A DNA stretch of 64,000 nucleotides, from contig JADCFX010000041.1 in the NCBI GenBank assembly GCA_020249285.1, positions 83,885-147,884 on the forward strand, given 5' to 3'. The position numbers were made by a program, and so were the translations under genes. Of the stretch, positions 18,331 to 28,126 are shown piece after piece. The notes below the pieces were generated by a model that saw only the letters and a list, made by a program, of their open reading frames with translations, made no database searches and was not told where the DNA came from. The stretch is from Roseomonas sp. GTDB lineage: Bacteria > Pseudomonadota > Alphaproteobacteria > Acetobacterales > Acetobacteraceae. Position 1 is the first letter of the stretch. Each line of letters begins with the position of its first letter.

Positions 18331-19020
18331 ATGTCGAGCATTGTACTCATTCACGGGGCCTATCAGGGCGGCTGGATTTGGCGCTTTGTCGCCGAAAGTC
18401 TCCGTGCCGCCGGGCATGATGTGCATGCGCCAACGCTGGATGGCTGCGCCGAACGCCGCCACCAAATGCGGGCCGGCATTGATACCGAAAGCCATGGCCA
18501 GGAAATCGCCGAATATCTTTATTACCATGATTTGCGCGATACGGTGCTGGTGGGCACCTCGGCTGGCGGCATGGTGATGGCGGCGGCGGCAGAACGCGCG
18601 CGTGAACGCATTGGGCGCCTGGTTTTCGCCGATGCGCTGGCGCTGATGGATGGTGAAAAGATCAGGGACATCGTGACCCGCCCCGCCGCCATCAATACGG
18701 ATATCGCGCTTGGCCCAGGCCGAGAGGATGCGCTGAACCGCCTGTTTCTGGGCATGGAAAGGGGTTTGGCTGCATGGGCCGCGGATCGCATGACGCTGCA
18801 TCCGATCAAGACCTTCACCCAGCCCGTGAAACTGCCAAGCTTCTGGCAGCAAAGCTGGAATGCCTCGGTCATTTATTGCCCGCAGGCGCAAAACCCCGGT
18901 GAGGCGCATCAGCGCCGCTGCGCAGACAAACTCGGCGCGCGCTGGCATGTGATTGACACGGGCCATTACCCCATGCTGACCACGCCGGATGAGCTTGCAC
19001 GCATCATCATCTCCGGCTGA
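18331..19020 (+). CDS. Alpha/beta hydrolase (salicylate-esterase-like)
   Basis: This 229-residue alpha/beta hydrolase has VLIHGAYQGGWIWRFV (oxyanion-hole region), the nucleophile elbow GTSAGG with Ser 77, and GHYPM with the catalytic His at about 212. This pattern is close to plant methyl-salicylate/hydroxynitrile-lyase-like esterases. Its last 32 bases overlap the start of glpD in another frame, so the two may be co-translated, though no functional link is obvious. The substrate is unknown. Confidence 0.82.
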   Translation: MSSIVLIHGAYQGGWIWRFVAESLRAAGHDVHAPTLDGCAERRHQMRAGIDTESHGQEIAEYLYYHDLRDTVLVGTSAGGMVMAAAAERARERIGRLVFADALALMDGEKIRDIVTRPAAINTDIALGPGREDALNRLFLGMERGLAAWAADRMTLHPIKTFTQPVKLPSFWQQSWNASVIYCPQAQNPGEAHQRRCADKLGARWHVIDTGHYPMLTTPDELARIIISG

Positions 19021-20482
19021 GCCTTACGATCTTGCTGTCATTGGTGGCGGCATCAATGGTGCCGGCATTGCGCGTGATGCCGCGGGCCGCGGGCTTTCTG
19101 TTGTATTGTTTGAGAAGGGCGATCTGGGCAGCGGCACTTCGGCCAATTCCACCAAGCTGATCCATGGCGGCTTGCGCTATCTGGAACATTACGAATTCCG
19201 CCTGGTGCGTGAAGCACTGATGGAACGTGAAATCCTGCTGGGCATTGCGCCGCATATCATCTGGCCGCTGCGCTTTGTGCTGCCGCATCACCGGGGCCTC
19301 AGGCCCGCCTTGCTGCTACGGCTTGGGTTGTTTCTGTATGATCATCTGGGCGGGCGAAAGACACTGCCGCCAACCATGCGTGTTGATTTGACACGCTCCC
19401 CACTCGGCGCGCCGCTCAGCCCTGGGCATCGCATCGGCTTTGAATATTCCGATTGCTGGGTGGAGGATTCGCGCCTAGTGCTGCTGAATGCCAAGGATGC
19501 GGCGGAACGCGGTGCCAGCATTCTGCCGCACATGGCGGTAAGTACCGCGCGGCGCGAAGGCGCGCTCTGGCATATCACCGGTGAGGGCCGTGATGGGACA
19601 GCCGAATTTCACGCCCGCGCCTTGGTCAATGCCGCCGGCCCTTGGGTTGGCGCGGTGCAGCATGCAGTGATGGGCAGCAACCAGCCGGCGCGGCTCAGGT
19701 TGGTCAAGGGCAGCCACATCGTGCTGCCACGGCTTTATGACCACGACCGCGCCTATATTTTCCAGAATGCCGATGGCCGCATCATTTTCGCCATTCCCTA
19801 TGAGCGTGACTTCACCCTGATTGGCACCACGGATGAGGAGCACCCTAACCCCGAAGAGCCGCCGCAGATTTCTGAGGGCGAAATCACCTATCTCTGCGCT
19901 GCGGCGTCCGGTTATTTCCGCACGCCGGTGAAGCGCGAAGATATTGTCTGGACCTATTCGGGGCTCCGCCCGCTCTATGATGATGGGGCGAGCAAAGCGC
20001 AGGAAGCCACACGCGACTACGTGCTGAAGTTGGATGCGCCGGCGGGTCAGGCGCCGCTGCTCAATATCTTCGGTGGCAAGATCACCACCTATCGCAAATT
20101 GGCCGAGGCCGCCTTGGCGGAGCTTGGCCTGAAACCCGAAAAAGCCGGCTGGACCGCCCGCGCCCCCCTGCCGGGCGGGGATTTCGCGACGGATGGCTTC
20201 CCCGCGCTGCTTGCCGGCTTCCGGCGCGACTTCCCGCTGCTGCCAGACGCGCTTTGCACCCGGTTGCTGCGCGCCTATGGCACCCGGGCCTGGCGGATTT
20301 TCACCCCGGGCCAGGACCCTGGCCCGCCCATCGGCGCTGATTTGCACGCGGCAGAGCTGGACTATCTCCGCCGCGAGGAATGGGCCGCAACGGCTGAGGA
20401 TGTGCTTTGGCGCCGCAGCAAGCTAGGGCTGCGCTTCGATGCCGGGGCGCGGGACAGGCTGGCCCAGCTGCTGGGCGGCTGA
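18989..20482 (+). CDS. glpD: Aerobic glycerol-3-phosphate dehydrogenase GlpD
   Basis: This 497-residue flavoprotein has the FAD-binding loop YDLAVIGGGINGAGIARDAAGRG near the N-terminus and the family segment TSANSTKLIHGGLRYLE. GSHIVLPRLYD and TDEEHPNPEEPP match GlpD, as does the C-terminal FGGKITTYRKLAEAAL. It oxidises sn-glycerol-3-phosphate to dihydroxyacetone phosphate at the inner membrane, passing electrons to quinone. Its start at 18989 lies inside the preceding hydrolase gene. The downstream ugp genes import the same substrate, so the cluster is a G3P uptake and catabolism unit. Confidence 0.94.
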   Translation: MSLHASSSPAEPYDLAVIGGGINGAGIARDAAGRGLSVVLFEKGDLGSGTSANSTKLIHGGLRYLEHYEFRLVREALMEREILLGIAPHIIWPLRFVLPHHRGLRPALLLRLGLFLYDHLGGRKTLPPTMRVDLTRSPLGAPLSPGHRIGFEYSDCWVEDSRLVLLNAKDAAERGASILPHMAVSTARREGALWHITGEGRDGTAEFHARALVNAAGPWVGAVQHAVMGSNQPARLRLVKGSHIVLPRLYDHDRAYIFQNADGRIIFAIPYERDFTLIGTTDEEHPNPEEPPQISEGEITYLCAAASGYFRTPVKREDIVWTYSGLRPLYDDGASKAQEATRDYVLKLDAPAGQAPLLNIFGGKITTYRKLAEAALAELGLKPEKAGWTARAPLPGGDFATDGFPALLAGFRRDFPLLPDALCTRLLRAYGTRAWRIFTPGQDPGPPIGADLHAAELDYLRREEWAATAEDVLWRRSKLGLRFDAGARDRLAQLLGG

Positions 20483-20572
20483 AAGACCGAAACACAAGCT
20501 TCGCGAAACTGTCTTTTACCTGTAATAAAGCCTGGGTAACGGACACGCTCCCCCCAAAGAAGGAGAGCTTTC

Positions 20573-21910
20573 ATGCAACGTCGTCACATTCTGCTGGGAA
20601 CATCGGGTCTGCTTGCGGCCCCCTTCATCGCACCATCCGTGCGCGCCCAGGGCCGCACTGAAATCCAATTCTGGTATGGGCTGGGCGGTGCGCTTGGTGA
20701 GCGCGTTGCCGAACAGGTGACCCGCTTCAACGAAAGCCAATCGCGCTTTCGCGTGAATGCCAATTTCCGCGGTTCCTACGTGGAAGTGATGACTGGCGCC
20801 ATCGCCGCCTGGCGCGCCGGCACGCCGCCCCATATCGCGCAGGTGTTTGAAGTCGGCACCGCCACCATGATGGCCGCCGGCCCTGCCATTCGCCCGACGC
20901 ATGAGTTGCTGGGCGAGGCAGGCATTGATCTCGATCCCAAGCGCTATCTGGCCGGTGTGCGCGGCTATTATTCCGATACGCAAGGCCGCCTGGTTTCCAT
21001 GCCGCATAATTCTTCTTCTGCGGTCCTGTGGATCAATCTGGAGGCTTTTGAAAAGGCTGGGCTTTCGACCACCGATCTGCCCAAGACCTGGGCCGAAATC
21101 CGCGCCGCCGCGCAGAAGATCAAGGCGACCAATGCCGCCGAAATCCCGATCAGCACCGCCTGGCCGACCTGGGTGATGTTTGAGCAAATGTCATCCATCC
21201 ATGATGTCGGGCTCGCCACCAAGGCCAATGGCTTTGAAGGCCTGGATGCGACCATGAATCTTGGCGCGCCAATTTTTGCCAAGCACACCAATATGCTGCT
21301 GGAAATGCAGCGCGAAGGCACCTTCGTTTATGGCGGGCGCGATGCCGATGGCTTCGCGAGCTTCCCTGCCGGCAAGGCGGCGATGTCCTTCAATTCCTCC
21401 GCCGGTCGGGCGCAGGTGCAGCGCGATGCGAAGTTCCGTTGGGCTTCCGTGGTGCTGCCCTATCATGCGGATGTGCTGCAATCCCCACGCAATGGCGTGA
21501 TTGGTGGCGCCAGCCTTTGGACACTGACGGCGCGCAACCGCACGGCGGAAGAATATCGCGGTGTCGCGGAATTCTACCGCTTCATCTCGGAAGTTGAGCA
21601 GGATAAGTGGTGGCACCATGTCACCGGCTATGTGCCGCTGACACTCGCTGCTTATGAAGCTTCGCGCGCTGAGGGCTTCTATACCCAAAACCCTGGCGCA
21701 GATGCCGCGATCATCCAGCTTTCCCGTGCGGAGCCGACGCCTAATAGCCAGGGCTTCCGGCTGGGCGGCTTTGTGGAAATTCGCAATATCATCCAGGAAG
21801 AATTGGAACGCGGTTTCCAGGGTCAGCAGAATACCGAAACGCTGCTTGCAAATGCCAATCGCCGCGCCGATGTGGTGCTGCGTAATTTTGAGCGTGCGAA
21901 TCGTCGTTAA
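20573..21910 (+). CDS. ugpB: sn-Glycerol-3-phosphate ABC transporter binding protein UgpB
   Basis: This 445-residue periplasmic protein has a signal peptide (RRHILLGTSGLLAAPFIAPSVRAQ) and starts with IQFWYGLGGALGERV, typical of UgpB. Conserved family segments include VEVMTGAIAAWRAGTPPHIAQVFEVG and GVIGGASLWTL. The ATG at 20573 follows AAGGAGAGC. It captures G3P or glycerophosphodiesters for the UgpAEC importer. A strong hairpin (21920-21959) separates it from ugpA. Confidence 0.94.
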   Translation: MQRRHILLGTSGLLAAPFIAPSVRAQGRTEIQFWYGLGGALGERVAEQVTRFNESQSRFRVNANFRGSYVEVMTGAIAAWRAGTPPHIAQVFEVGTATMMAAGPAIRPTHELLGEAGIDLDPKRYLAGVRGYYSDTQGRLVSMPHNSSSAVLWINLEAFEKAGLSTTDLPKTWAEIRAAAQKIKATNAAEIPISTAWPTWVMFEQMSSIHDVGLATKANGFEGLDATMNLGAPIFAKHTNMLLEMQREGTFVYGGRDADGFASFPAGKAAMSFNSSAGRAQVQRDAKFRWASVVLPYHADVLQSPRNGVIGGASLWTLTARNRTAEEYRGVAEFYRFISEVEQDKWWHHVTGYVPLTLAAYEASRAEGFYTQNPGADAAIIQLSRAEPTPNSQGFRLGGFVEIRNIIQEELERGFQGQQNTETLLANANRRADVVLRNFERANRR

Positions 21911-21919
21911 TCGCGTATC

Positions 21920-21959
21920 GGGGCCGCCTTCACGGCGGCCCCATCTCATCGGTTTTTTT
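21920..21959 (+). terminator. Intrinsic terminator/attenuator between ugpB and ugpA
   Basis: A perfect 9-bp GC stem (GGGGCCGCC / GGCGGCCCC) with a 5-base loop is followed ten bases later by seven T residues. It lies inside the ugp operon, after the binding-protein gene. Partial termination here would give more UgpB than membrane subunits. Confidence 0.75.
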
Positions 21960-22021
21960 GACCGCATTTTCCGAGCCGCCAAGTGAGCCAACTTGGCTTG
22001 AAAATGCTCAGTTGAGGCCAC

Positions 22022-22903
22022 ATGCAGCGCAAGGCGATATTCAACAATAAACTGCTGCCCTATCTGCTGCTGGCGCCGCAGCTTGCGATCACTTTTGTCT
22101 TCTTCTTCTGGCCGGCGGGGGAAGCCGTTTGGTTTTCCTTCATCCGCCAGGATGCCTTTGGCATTTCCAAGCAATTCGTCTGGTTTGAGAATTTCACGGA
22201 TCTTTTCGCCGACCCGCTGTATCACCAGGTCATCATCAATACGCTGATTTTCTCGGTGTCCGTCACCGCGCTTGCCATGGGCTTGGCGCTTGGCCTGGCG
22301 GTGCTTGCGGATCGGCATATTCGCGGCAAGGATGGCTATCGTACCTTGCTGATCTGGCCTTATGCGGTCGCGCCGGCCATAGCCGCCATTCTTTATATTT
22401 TCCTGTTCCACCCTGATATCGGGCTGATTGGCCGCGCGTTGAAAGCCGCGGGGGTTGCCTGGAATTATACGCTGAATGGCAATCAGGCCATGCTGGTGGT
22501 GATACTCGCGGCGGCCTGGAAACAGGTTTCCTATAATTTCCTGTTCTTTCTGGCTGGGCTGCAATCCATCCCGCGCAGCGTGTTGGAAGCAGCCTCCATT
22601 GATGGTGCGTCCCCCCTGCATCGCTTCCGCACGGTGATCTTCCCGCTGCTGTCGCCCACTACCTTTTTTCTGCTGGTGATCAATATCACCTACGCCTTCT
22701 TTGATACTTTCGGCATTATTGATGCGCTGACCAAGGGCGGGCCGGGCAATGCCACGCAAACCCTGATCTACCGCGCCTATATTGATGGGCGTGTCAATCT
22801 CGATCTCGGCTCATCCTCCGCGCAATCCGTGGTGCTGATGCTTGCGGTGATAGCGCTGACGCTGGTGCAGTTCCGCTTTATCGAGCGCAAGGTTCATTAC
22901 TGA
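22022..22903 (+). CDS. ugpA: G3P ABC transporter permease UgpA
   Basis: This 293-residue MalF-type permease has six predicted helices. The EAA loop ([24 protein letters not shown], about residues 187-210) contacts the ATPase. It starts 111 bp after ugpB, beyond the attenuator, and its stop overlaps the ugpE start by one base (TGATG). Its N-terminus, [20 protein letters not shown], is typical of UgpA. Confidence 0.94.
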   Translation: MQRKAIFNNKLLPYLLLAPQLAITFVFFFWPAGEAVWFSFIRQDAFGISKQFVWFENFTDLFADPLYHQVIINTLIFSVSVTALAMGLALGLAVLADRHIRGKDGYRTLLIWPYAVAPAIAAILYIFLFHPDIGLIGRALKAAGVAWNYTLNGNQAMLVVILAAAWKQVSYNFLFFLAGLQSIPRSVLEAASIDGASPLHRFRTVIFPLLSPTTFFLLVINITYAFFDTFGIIDALTKGGPGNATQTLIYRAYIDGRVNLDLGSSSAQSVVLMLAVIALTLVQFRFIERKVHY

Positions 22904-23787
22904 TGGCCGAGCCACGCAACAGCATCGCCGCCCCCATGGGCATGGCCGGCAGCAATCCCAGAGCGGATATGCTTACCCATGTTATCCTGGTTCTGGGGGT
23001 GTTGCTTTTCGCGCTGCCCATCTGGATTGTGCTGATGGGCTCCACCCATGATGCCGGCACTATCGGCCGCGGCGATGTGCCCTTGCTGCCGGGCGCCGAG
23101 GCAGCTGCGAATTACAGCGCGGTCTGGAGCCAGGGCAATAAGCAGCGCGCCGGCGTGCCGGTTTCCACGATGATGTTCAATAGCGCCATCATGGCGCTGC
23201 TGATCACCTTCGGTAAAATCGCGATTTCCATCATCTCCGCCTATGCGGTCGCCTTCTTTTCCTTCCCCGGGCGCATGCTGTTTTTCTGGGCGATTTTCAT
23301 CACCCTGATGCTGCCGGTTGAGGTGCGCATCTTCCCGACCTTTCAGGTGGTTTCTGACCTTGGCATGGTGAATACCTATGCCGGCTTGATCGTGCCTTTG
23401 ATCGCTTCCGCCACCGCAACGCTTTTGTTCCGCCAATTCTTCCTGACCATCCCGGATGAGCTGGTGGAAGCCGCCAAGATGGATGGCGCCGGCCCGATCC
23501 GGTTTTTCAAGGATGTGGTGCTGCCGCTATCCGCCACCAATATCGCTGCCCTTTTCGTTATTCTTTTCGTCTATGGCTGGAACCAATATCTTTGGCCGCT
23601 GTTGGTGACGACCTCCACCGATGTGGAAACCATCATGATCGGCATTGTGAAAATGTTGGGCTCCCAGGGCGATACGGAATGGCATTTGGTGATGGCGACC
23701 ACGGTGCTCGCGCTGCTGCCCCCCGTTGCCATCGTGATCCTGATGCAGCGCTGGTTCGTCAAAGGCTTGGTTGAGACTGAGAAATGA
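22903..23787 (+). CDS. ugpE: G3P ABC transporter permease UgpE
   Basis: This 294-residue MalG-type permease is the partner of UgpA. LTHVILVLGVLLFALPIWIVLMGSTHD forms the first helix, and VEAAKMDGAGPIRFFKDVVLPLS is the EAA coupling motif. It is translationally coupled to ugpA and ends nine bases before ugpC. The order B-A-E-C matches the standard ugp operon. Confidence 0.94.
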   Translation: MAEPRNSIAAPMGMAGSNPRADMLTHVILVLGVLLFALPIWIVLMGSTHDAGTIGRGDVPLLPGAEAAANYSAVWSQGNKQRAGVPVSTMMFNSAIMALLITFGKIAISIISAYAVAFFSFPGRMLFFWAIFITLMLPVEVRIFPTFQVVSDLGMVNTYAGLIVPLIASATATLLFRQFFLTIPDELVEAAKMDGAGPIRFFKDVVLPLSATNIAALFVILFVYGWNQYLWPLLVTTSTDVETIMIGIVKMLGSQGDTEWHLVMATTVLALLPPVAIVILMQRWFVKGLVETEK

Positions 23788-23796
23788 GAAACCCCC

Positions 23797-24864
23797 ATGG
23801 CTGAGCTCAAACTTTCCGGCATTGTCAAAAGCTTCGGCGCGGTGCGCGTGCTGCATGGCATTGATTTGACCGTGCAGGATGGGGAGATGATTGTCATTGT
23901 CGGCGCTTCCGGCTGCGGCAAATCAACCTTGCTGCGCATCGTGGCGGGGCTCGAACGCAGCACGGGTGGCACGGTGCTTATTGATGATCGGGATGTGACG
24001 GCGCTGGAACCTGCGGCACGCGATATCGCCATGGTGTTTCAGAATTACGCGCTCTATCCCCACATGCGCGTCTTCGACAATATGGCCTATGGGCTGCGTA
24101 TTCGCGGCCTTGACCGCGAAGACATCAAGCGCCGCGTTCAGGAAGCGGCTGATCTGCTCGGCCTTTCCGAATTGCTTGATCGGCGCCCGAGGGAATTATC
24201 CGGCGGTCAACGCCAGCGCGTTGCCATGGGGCGCGCCATTGTGCGCGAACCCAAGCTATTCCTGTTTGATGAACCACTTTCCAACCTGGATGCGAAGCTT
24301 CGCGTTGCCATGCGCGCGGAAATCAAGCGCCTGCAACGCCGGCTTGGCGTCACCAGCCTTTTCGTCACACATGACCAGGTGGAGGCGATGACTTTGGGCG
24401 ACAGACTTGTGGTCATGCATGAAGGCCGCGCGGCGCAAATCGCCTCTCCCATGGAGATTTTTGAACGCCCCGCCGATTCCTATGTCGCGGGCTTCATCGG
24501 CAGCCCGTCCATAAATTTCCTGCCAGCCACCATCACGGAAGATGCCAAGGCGGCGCGGCTTTCAGATGGCAACATCATCGCCCTACCACCGGGACAATAC
24601 GCCACGCACCCGGGCCAGAAGGTCACGCTTGGCATTCGCCCGGAACATATCAGCCTGCCAGGGCCGCTTCGGCTCACCACCGATCTGGTTGAACCGCTGG
24701 GTTCCGAAAGCGTGGTGCATGGCAAGCTTGGTTCCGGTGAAACCATTGCCTTGCGCCTCCCCGGTGCGCCGCCTTCCGCCGCGGTGCTGGAAATTGCGCC
24801 GCGCATCGAACATTTGCATGTCTTCGATGCGGAATCTGGAAAACGGCTGCCCCCGCCCGGCTGA
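23797..24864 (+). CDS. ugpC: G3P ABC transporter ATP-binding protein UgpC
   Basis: This 355-residue MalK-type ATPase has Walker A GASGCGKST, signature [15 protein letters not shown] and Walker B LFLFDEPLSNLDAKL. A C-terminal TOBE-like regulatory domain follows, with VTLGIRPEHISLPG. It powers uptake through UgpA-UgpE. It converges on the acyl-CoA synthetase gene, with only six bases between the stops. Confidence 0.94.
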   Translation: MAELKLSGIVKSFGAVRVLHGIDLTVQDGEMIVIVGASGCGKSTLLRIVAGLERSTGGTVLIDDRDVTALEPAARDIAMVFQNYALYPHMRVFDNMAYGLRIRGLDREDIKRRVQEAADLLGLSELLDRRPRELSGGQRQRVAMGRAIVREPKLFLFDEPLSNLDAKLRVAMRAEIKRLQRRLGVTSLFVTHDQVEAMTLGDRLVVMHEGRAAQIASPMEIFERPADSYVAGFIGSPSINFLPATITEDAKAARLSDGNIIALPPGQYATHPGQKVTLGIRPEHISLPGPLRLTTDLVEPLGSESVVHGKLGSGETIALRLPGAPPSAAVLEIAPRIEHLHVFDAESGKRLPPPG

Positions 24865-24870
24865 ATAAAC

Positions 24871-26433
24871 TCACGCCTGCCCGCGTTCGATTAGCAGGCG
24901 CTTCACCTCATTCTTCGGGACCTTGCCGTAACCAGAACGCGGCAGCGCATCCCAGACCACGATTTTCGCCGGCCATTTATAGCGGCCAAGCTTGCCATCC
25001 AGATGCGCCATCACCGCCGCCGGATCAATCACGGCACCGGCTTCGGCCACCAGCACTGCGACCCCGCTTTCGCCCCATTTCACATCCGCAACACCTACCA
25101 CGCAGGCTTCCGCGACGGATGGGTGAGTCAGTAGCGCTTCCTCCACCTCACGCGGATACACATTGGACCCGCCAGAAATATACATGTCCGAAGCGCGCCC
25201 GGTGATATACAGGAACCCGCGCGCATCCAAATGGCCAAGATCACCGGTATGGAACCAGCCGCCGGCGAAGGCCTTTTCATTGGCGCTGTCATTTTCGAAA
25301 TAGCCAGCGAACACCGCAGGTCCACGCACGCAAATATCGCCAGTTTCGCCTGCGGCTAAGGGCCTGTTCGCGGTATCCAGAATCGCCACCTCAATTCCTG
25401 TGCGCGGATAGCCGCAGGAACCAATCGGCATGGCAGGATCATCTTCCATACTATGCCAGGCGGGCGGCAACACGGTGATATTGCCGGTCACTTCACCCAA
25501 GCCGAAATACTGCACCAGGCAGGGGCCAAGCTTGCTCAGCGCGTATTTCTGATCCTCCCGATACATTGGCGCGCCGGCATAGATCACGTGGCGCAGGGAA
25601 GCATGATCATGCGTATCCACCGCAGGGTCACGACACAGCGTATTCAGGATGGTCGGGACGGTGAACATGTTGGAAACACGATGCGCTTCAATCAGCCGCC
25701 AGGCTTCCGGCACATCAAACCGCTCGCCGGGCAGCAGGATGGAGGCCGCGCCACGCGCCACTTGCGATAACGCATGCACGCCAGCGCCATGGGAAAGCGG
25801 CGCCACCACCAAGGACGCATCATTCTCAGTCAGCCCCGGCATCAGATCGGCGATGTGGTTGTTGATGACAAAGGCCATTTGCCCATGGGTCAGGATGCCC
25901 CCCTTGGGCCGGCCCGTGGTGCCGGAGGTATAGAAGAACCAGGCCGGATGATCGCGATCCACATCGGCGGGCACGGTAACCGGGGCGCTTTGGCCTTCCC
26001 TGATCAAATCTTCCCAAGAAAAACCGGCACCTTCGCCAATCGCGATATCCAGCATACAGGCCGGATTTTCCGCGCGGCAGGCAGCGCGGTGTTCGGGGAA
26101 GGCCACATCGAAGATCTGCGCCTTGCAGCGCGAAGACCCGGCCAGATAGGCGGCCTCTGGCGGGCTCAGGCGGAAATTCGTCGGCACCCAAACCGCGCCG
26201 ATCAGCCAGCAGGCCCAAACGCCTTCGAAAATCGCGTTATTGTTGCGTGAATGGATCAGCACGCGATCACCGGCGCCAATGCCGCGCGCGCGCAAGCCGG
26301 CAGCGGCGGCACAGGCCCGCGCCGCGATTTCCGCCCAGCTCCAGACCCTGTCGCGCCAGATCAGGCCGGGGCGGTCCGGCAGGCGGCGGGCGGTTTGCAG
26401 CAGCATGGTGCCCAGGTTGGAAGTCGGGATCAT
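24871..26433 (-). CDS. Acyl-CoA synthetase (class I adenylate-forming enzyme)
   Basis: This 520-residue enzyme starts at the ATG at 26433, eight bases after AAGGAG; the frame further upstream is not used. The AMP-binding P-loop-like motif YTSGTTGRPKGG is present, with YFGLGEVTG and GWFHTGDLGHLDARGFLYITGR. The C-terminal hinge continues to GYGKVPKNEV with the catalytic Lys at about 504. It activates a carboxylic acid to acyl-AMP and then to acyl-CoA; chain length and substrate are not clear. It is divergent from a TRAP operon that might import its substrate (inference only). Confidence 0.9.
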   Translation of the reverse strand: MIPTSNLGTMLLQTARRLPDRPGLIWRDRVWSWAEIAARACAAAAGLRARGIGAGDRVLIHSRNNNAIFEGVWACWLIGAVWVPTNFRLSPPEAAYLAGSSRCKAQIFDVAFPEHRAACRAENPACMLDIAIGEGAGFSWEDLIREGQSAPVTVPADVDRDHPAWFFYTSGTTGRPKGGILTHGQMAFVINNHIADLMPGLTENDASLVVAPLSHGAGVHALSQVARGAASILLPGERFDVPEAWRLIEAHRVSNMFTVPTILNTLCRDPAVDTHDHASLRHVIYAGAPMYREDQKYALSKLGPCLVQYFGLGEVTGNITVLPPAWHSMEDDPAMPIGSCGYPRTGIEVAILDTANRPLAAGETGDICVRGPAVFAGYFENDSANEKAFAGGWFHTGDLGHLDARGFLYITGRASDMYISGGSNVYPREVEEALLTHPSVAEACVVGVADVKWGESGVAVLVAEAGAVIDPAAVMAHLDGKLGRYKWPAKIVVWDALPRSGYGKVPKNEVKRLLIERGQA

Positions 26434-26554
26434 GCGGCGTCTCCTTTTTTGCGGCGCCCTTTCGGCGGTTCGCGCGATGTTTCGCTTGCCTCCGGCGCTG
26501 GCCTTGGGCAAGTGGGGATATTAGTCTGGATCCAAACAAAGGGAGAAGAACGCC

Positions 26555-27607
26555 ATGACCACCCCATTCCAGGGCGCGACGCGCCGTAACCTGCTGCTGG
26601 GCGCAGGCGCGCTCGGCCTGGCCGCCCCCGCGATTGCCCGCGCGCAGGGGCAATACCGCGCCGAGTACAAGGTCTCGGTGGTGGGCAATCGCCCGCTGCC
26701 GATCTCAGACGGCGCCTTCACCTGGGCAGAGCTGGTCACGGAACGCTCGGGCGGGCGGATCAATATGAAGGTCTATCCGGGCAGCCAATTGGTCGGCGGT
26801 GATCAGACGCGCGAATTGGTCGCGATGCGCCAGGGCGTGATTGATATGGCGGTGTTTTCCACCATCAACATCTCCCCGCAAATCCGCGAAATGAACATTT
26901 TTTCGCTGCCCTTCCTGATGCCCAATCACCGCGCTTATGACGCGATCATCAATGGGGAAGTCGGGCGCGATTTGTTCGGCACGCTGACCAGCCGCGATGT
27001 GACGCCGGTTGCCTGGGGTGAGAATGGTTTCCGCGAAATCTCCAACAGCAAGCGCGAAATCCGCAAGCCCGAGGATCTGCGTGGCCTGAAAATTCGCTTC
27101 GCGGCGGGTGCGATTTTCAGTGAAATCTATCAGGGGCTTGGCGCCAATCCAGTGCAAATGTCCTTTGCTGATCTACAACCCGCCCTTTCCACCGGCGCGG
27201 TGGATGGGCAGGAAAACCCAGTCAATCTGTTCCTGGGCTTCCGCATGGATACGCTGGCGCAGCGCCATTTGACCATCTGGAATTACTGCGCCGATGCGGC
27301 GATTTTTGTTGCCTCAAAGGCCGTAATGGATAGCTTCGCGCCGGCGGACCGCGATCTGGTGATCGCCTGCGCGCGTGAAGCGGCGCAGCGCCAGATTGCG
27401 GCGGCGCGCAAGGGGCTGGGCATTGATGGCGACCGTTCCTCGATCGAGGAATGTATCCGCCGTGGCGTGGCGGTGGCGGAACTCACGCCCGCTGAAAAGC
27501 AGGCCTTCGCCCGCGCCACACGGCCGGTCTTTGACAAGTGGGCGCAGACCGTTGGCAGCGCCTTGGTGCAAAAGGCCGAAGCCTCCATTGCGCGCGCGAT
27601 TGCCTGA
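26555..27607 (+). CDS. dctP: TRAP solute-binding protein DctP (second system)
   Basis: This 350-residue receptor begins with a signal peptide, RRNLLLGAGALGLAAPAIARAQ. The mature protein shows family segments including LVTERSGGRINMKVYPGSQLVGG and DLRGLKIRFAAGAIF. The sequence GALSTGAVDGQENP-type region (LQPALSTGAVDGQENPVNLF) is the usual DctP core. It heads a complete dctP-dctQ-dctM operon, with six bases to dctQ. Confidence 0.92.
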   Translation: MTTPFQGATRRNLLLGAGALGLAAPAIARAQGQYRAEYKVSVVGNRPLPISDGAFTWAELVTERSGGRINMKVYPGSQLVGGDQTRELVAMRQGVIDMAVFSTINISPQIREMNIFSLPFLMPNHRAYDAIINGEVGRDLFGTLTSRDVTPVAWGENGFREISNSKREIRKPEDLRGLKIRFAAGAIFSEIYQGLGANPVQMSFADLQPALSTGAVDGQENPVNLFLGFRMDTLAQRHLTIWNYCADAAIFVASKAVMDSFAPADRDLVIACAREAAQRQIAAARKGLGIDGDRSSIEECIRRGVAVAELTPAEKQAFARATRPVFDKWAQTVGSALVQKAEASIARAIA

Positions 27608-27613
27608 CGCGCC

Positions 27614-28123
27614 ATGAGTGTTGAATTGGATCCGGGGGCAACGCTTCCGGATCCGAAAACCCGGGTTCCGCTGAGTTTCGAACGCGTTCTGCTGGCGCTT
27701 GCCATGGCGGCCATGGCGCTGATTACAGCGGCGAATGTGCTGGCGCGTTACCTTACGAATGTTTCTTTTGCTATCACGGAAGAATATTCGGTGGTGCTGA
27801 TGGTGGTGATCGCGCTGATCGGCACGGCACTCGCCATCGCAACTGGGCGGCATATTCGGGTTGGGTATTTCACCGATCTGATGGGGAAGCTTGGGCAACG
27901 CCGGGCGGAAATGCTGGCGCTGATCCTTGCCATTATCTGCTTTGGTCTGCTTGCGATCTTCGGCGCCAAGCTGGCTTATGATGAATATCGCTTTGAAGTG
28001 CTATCCAACGGGCTTGGCAATCCGCAATGGCTCTACACTGGCTGGCTGCCTTTGGTTTCGCTTTTGGTCATTGCGCGCGCGGCGGGCCGCTTGATCCGGC
28101 TGGCACGCGGTGAGGATGGCTGA
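27614..28123 (+). CDS. dctQ: TRAP small permease DctQ (second system)
   Basis: This 169-residue protein has four hydrophobic segments after a soluble N-terminal stretch of about 25 residues. Helix 2 carries ITEEYSVVLMVVIALIGTALA, matching the family acidic pair, and the segment GRHIRVGYFTDLM follows as usual. It lies between dctP and dctM with 3-6 base gaps. Confidence 0.9.
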   Translation: MSVELDPGATLPDPKTRVPLSFERVLLALAMAAMALITAANVLARYLTNVSFAITEEYSVVLMVVIALIGTALAIATGRHIRVGYFTDLMGKLGQRRAEMLALILAIICFGLLAIFGAKLAYDEYRFEVLSNGLGNPQWLYTGWLPLVSLLVIARAAGRLIRLARGEDG

Positions 28124-28126
28124 GCC

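Noticed and set aside
21191..22759. 522-residue open frame on the minus strand
   Set aside because: It is antisense to ugpB and ugpA, rich in Arg/His/Gln from reverse reading of GC-rich codons, and has no recognisable domain.
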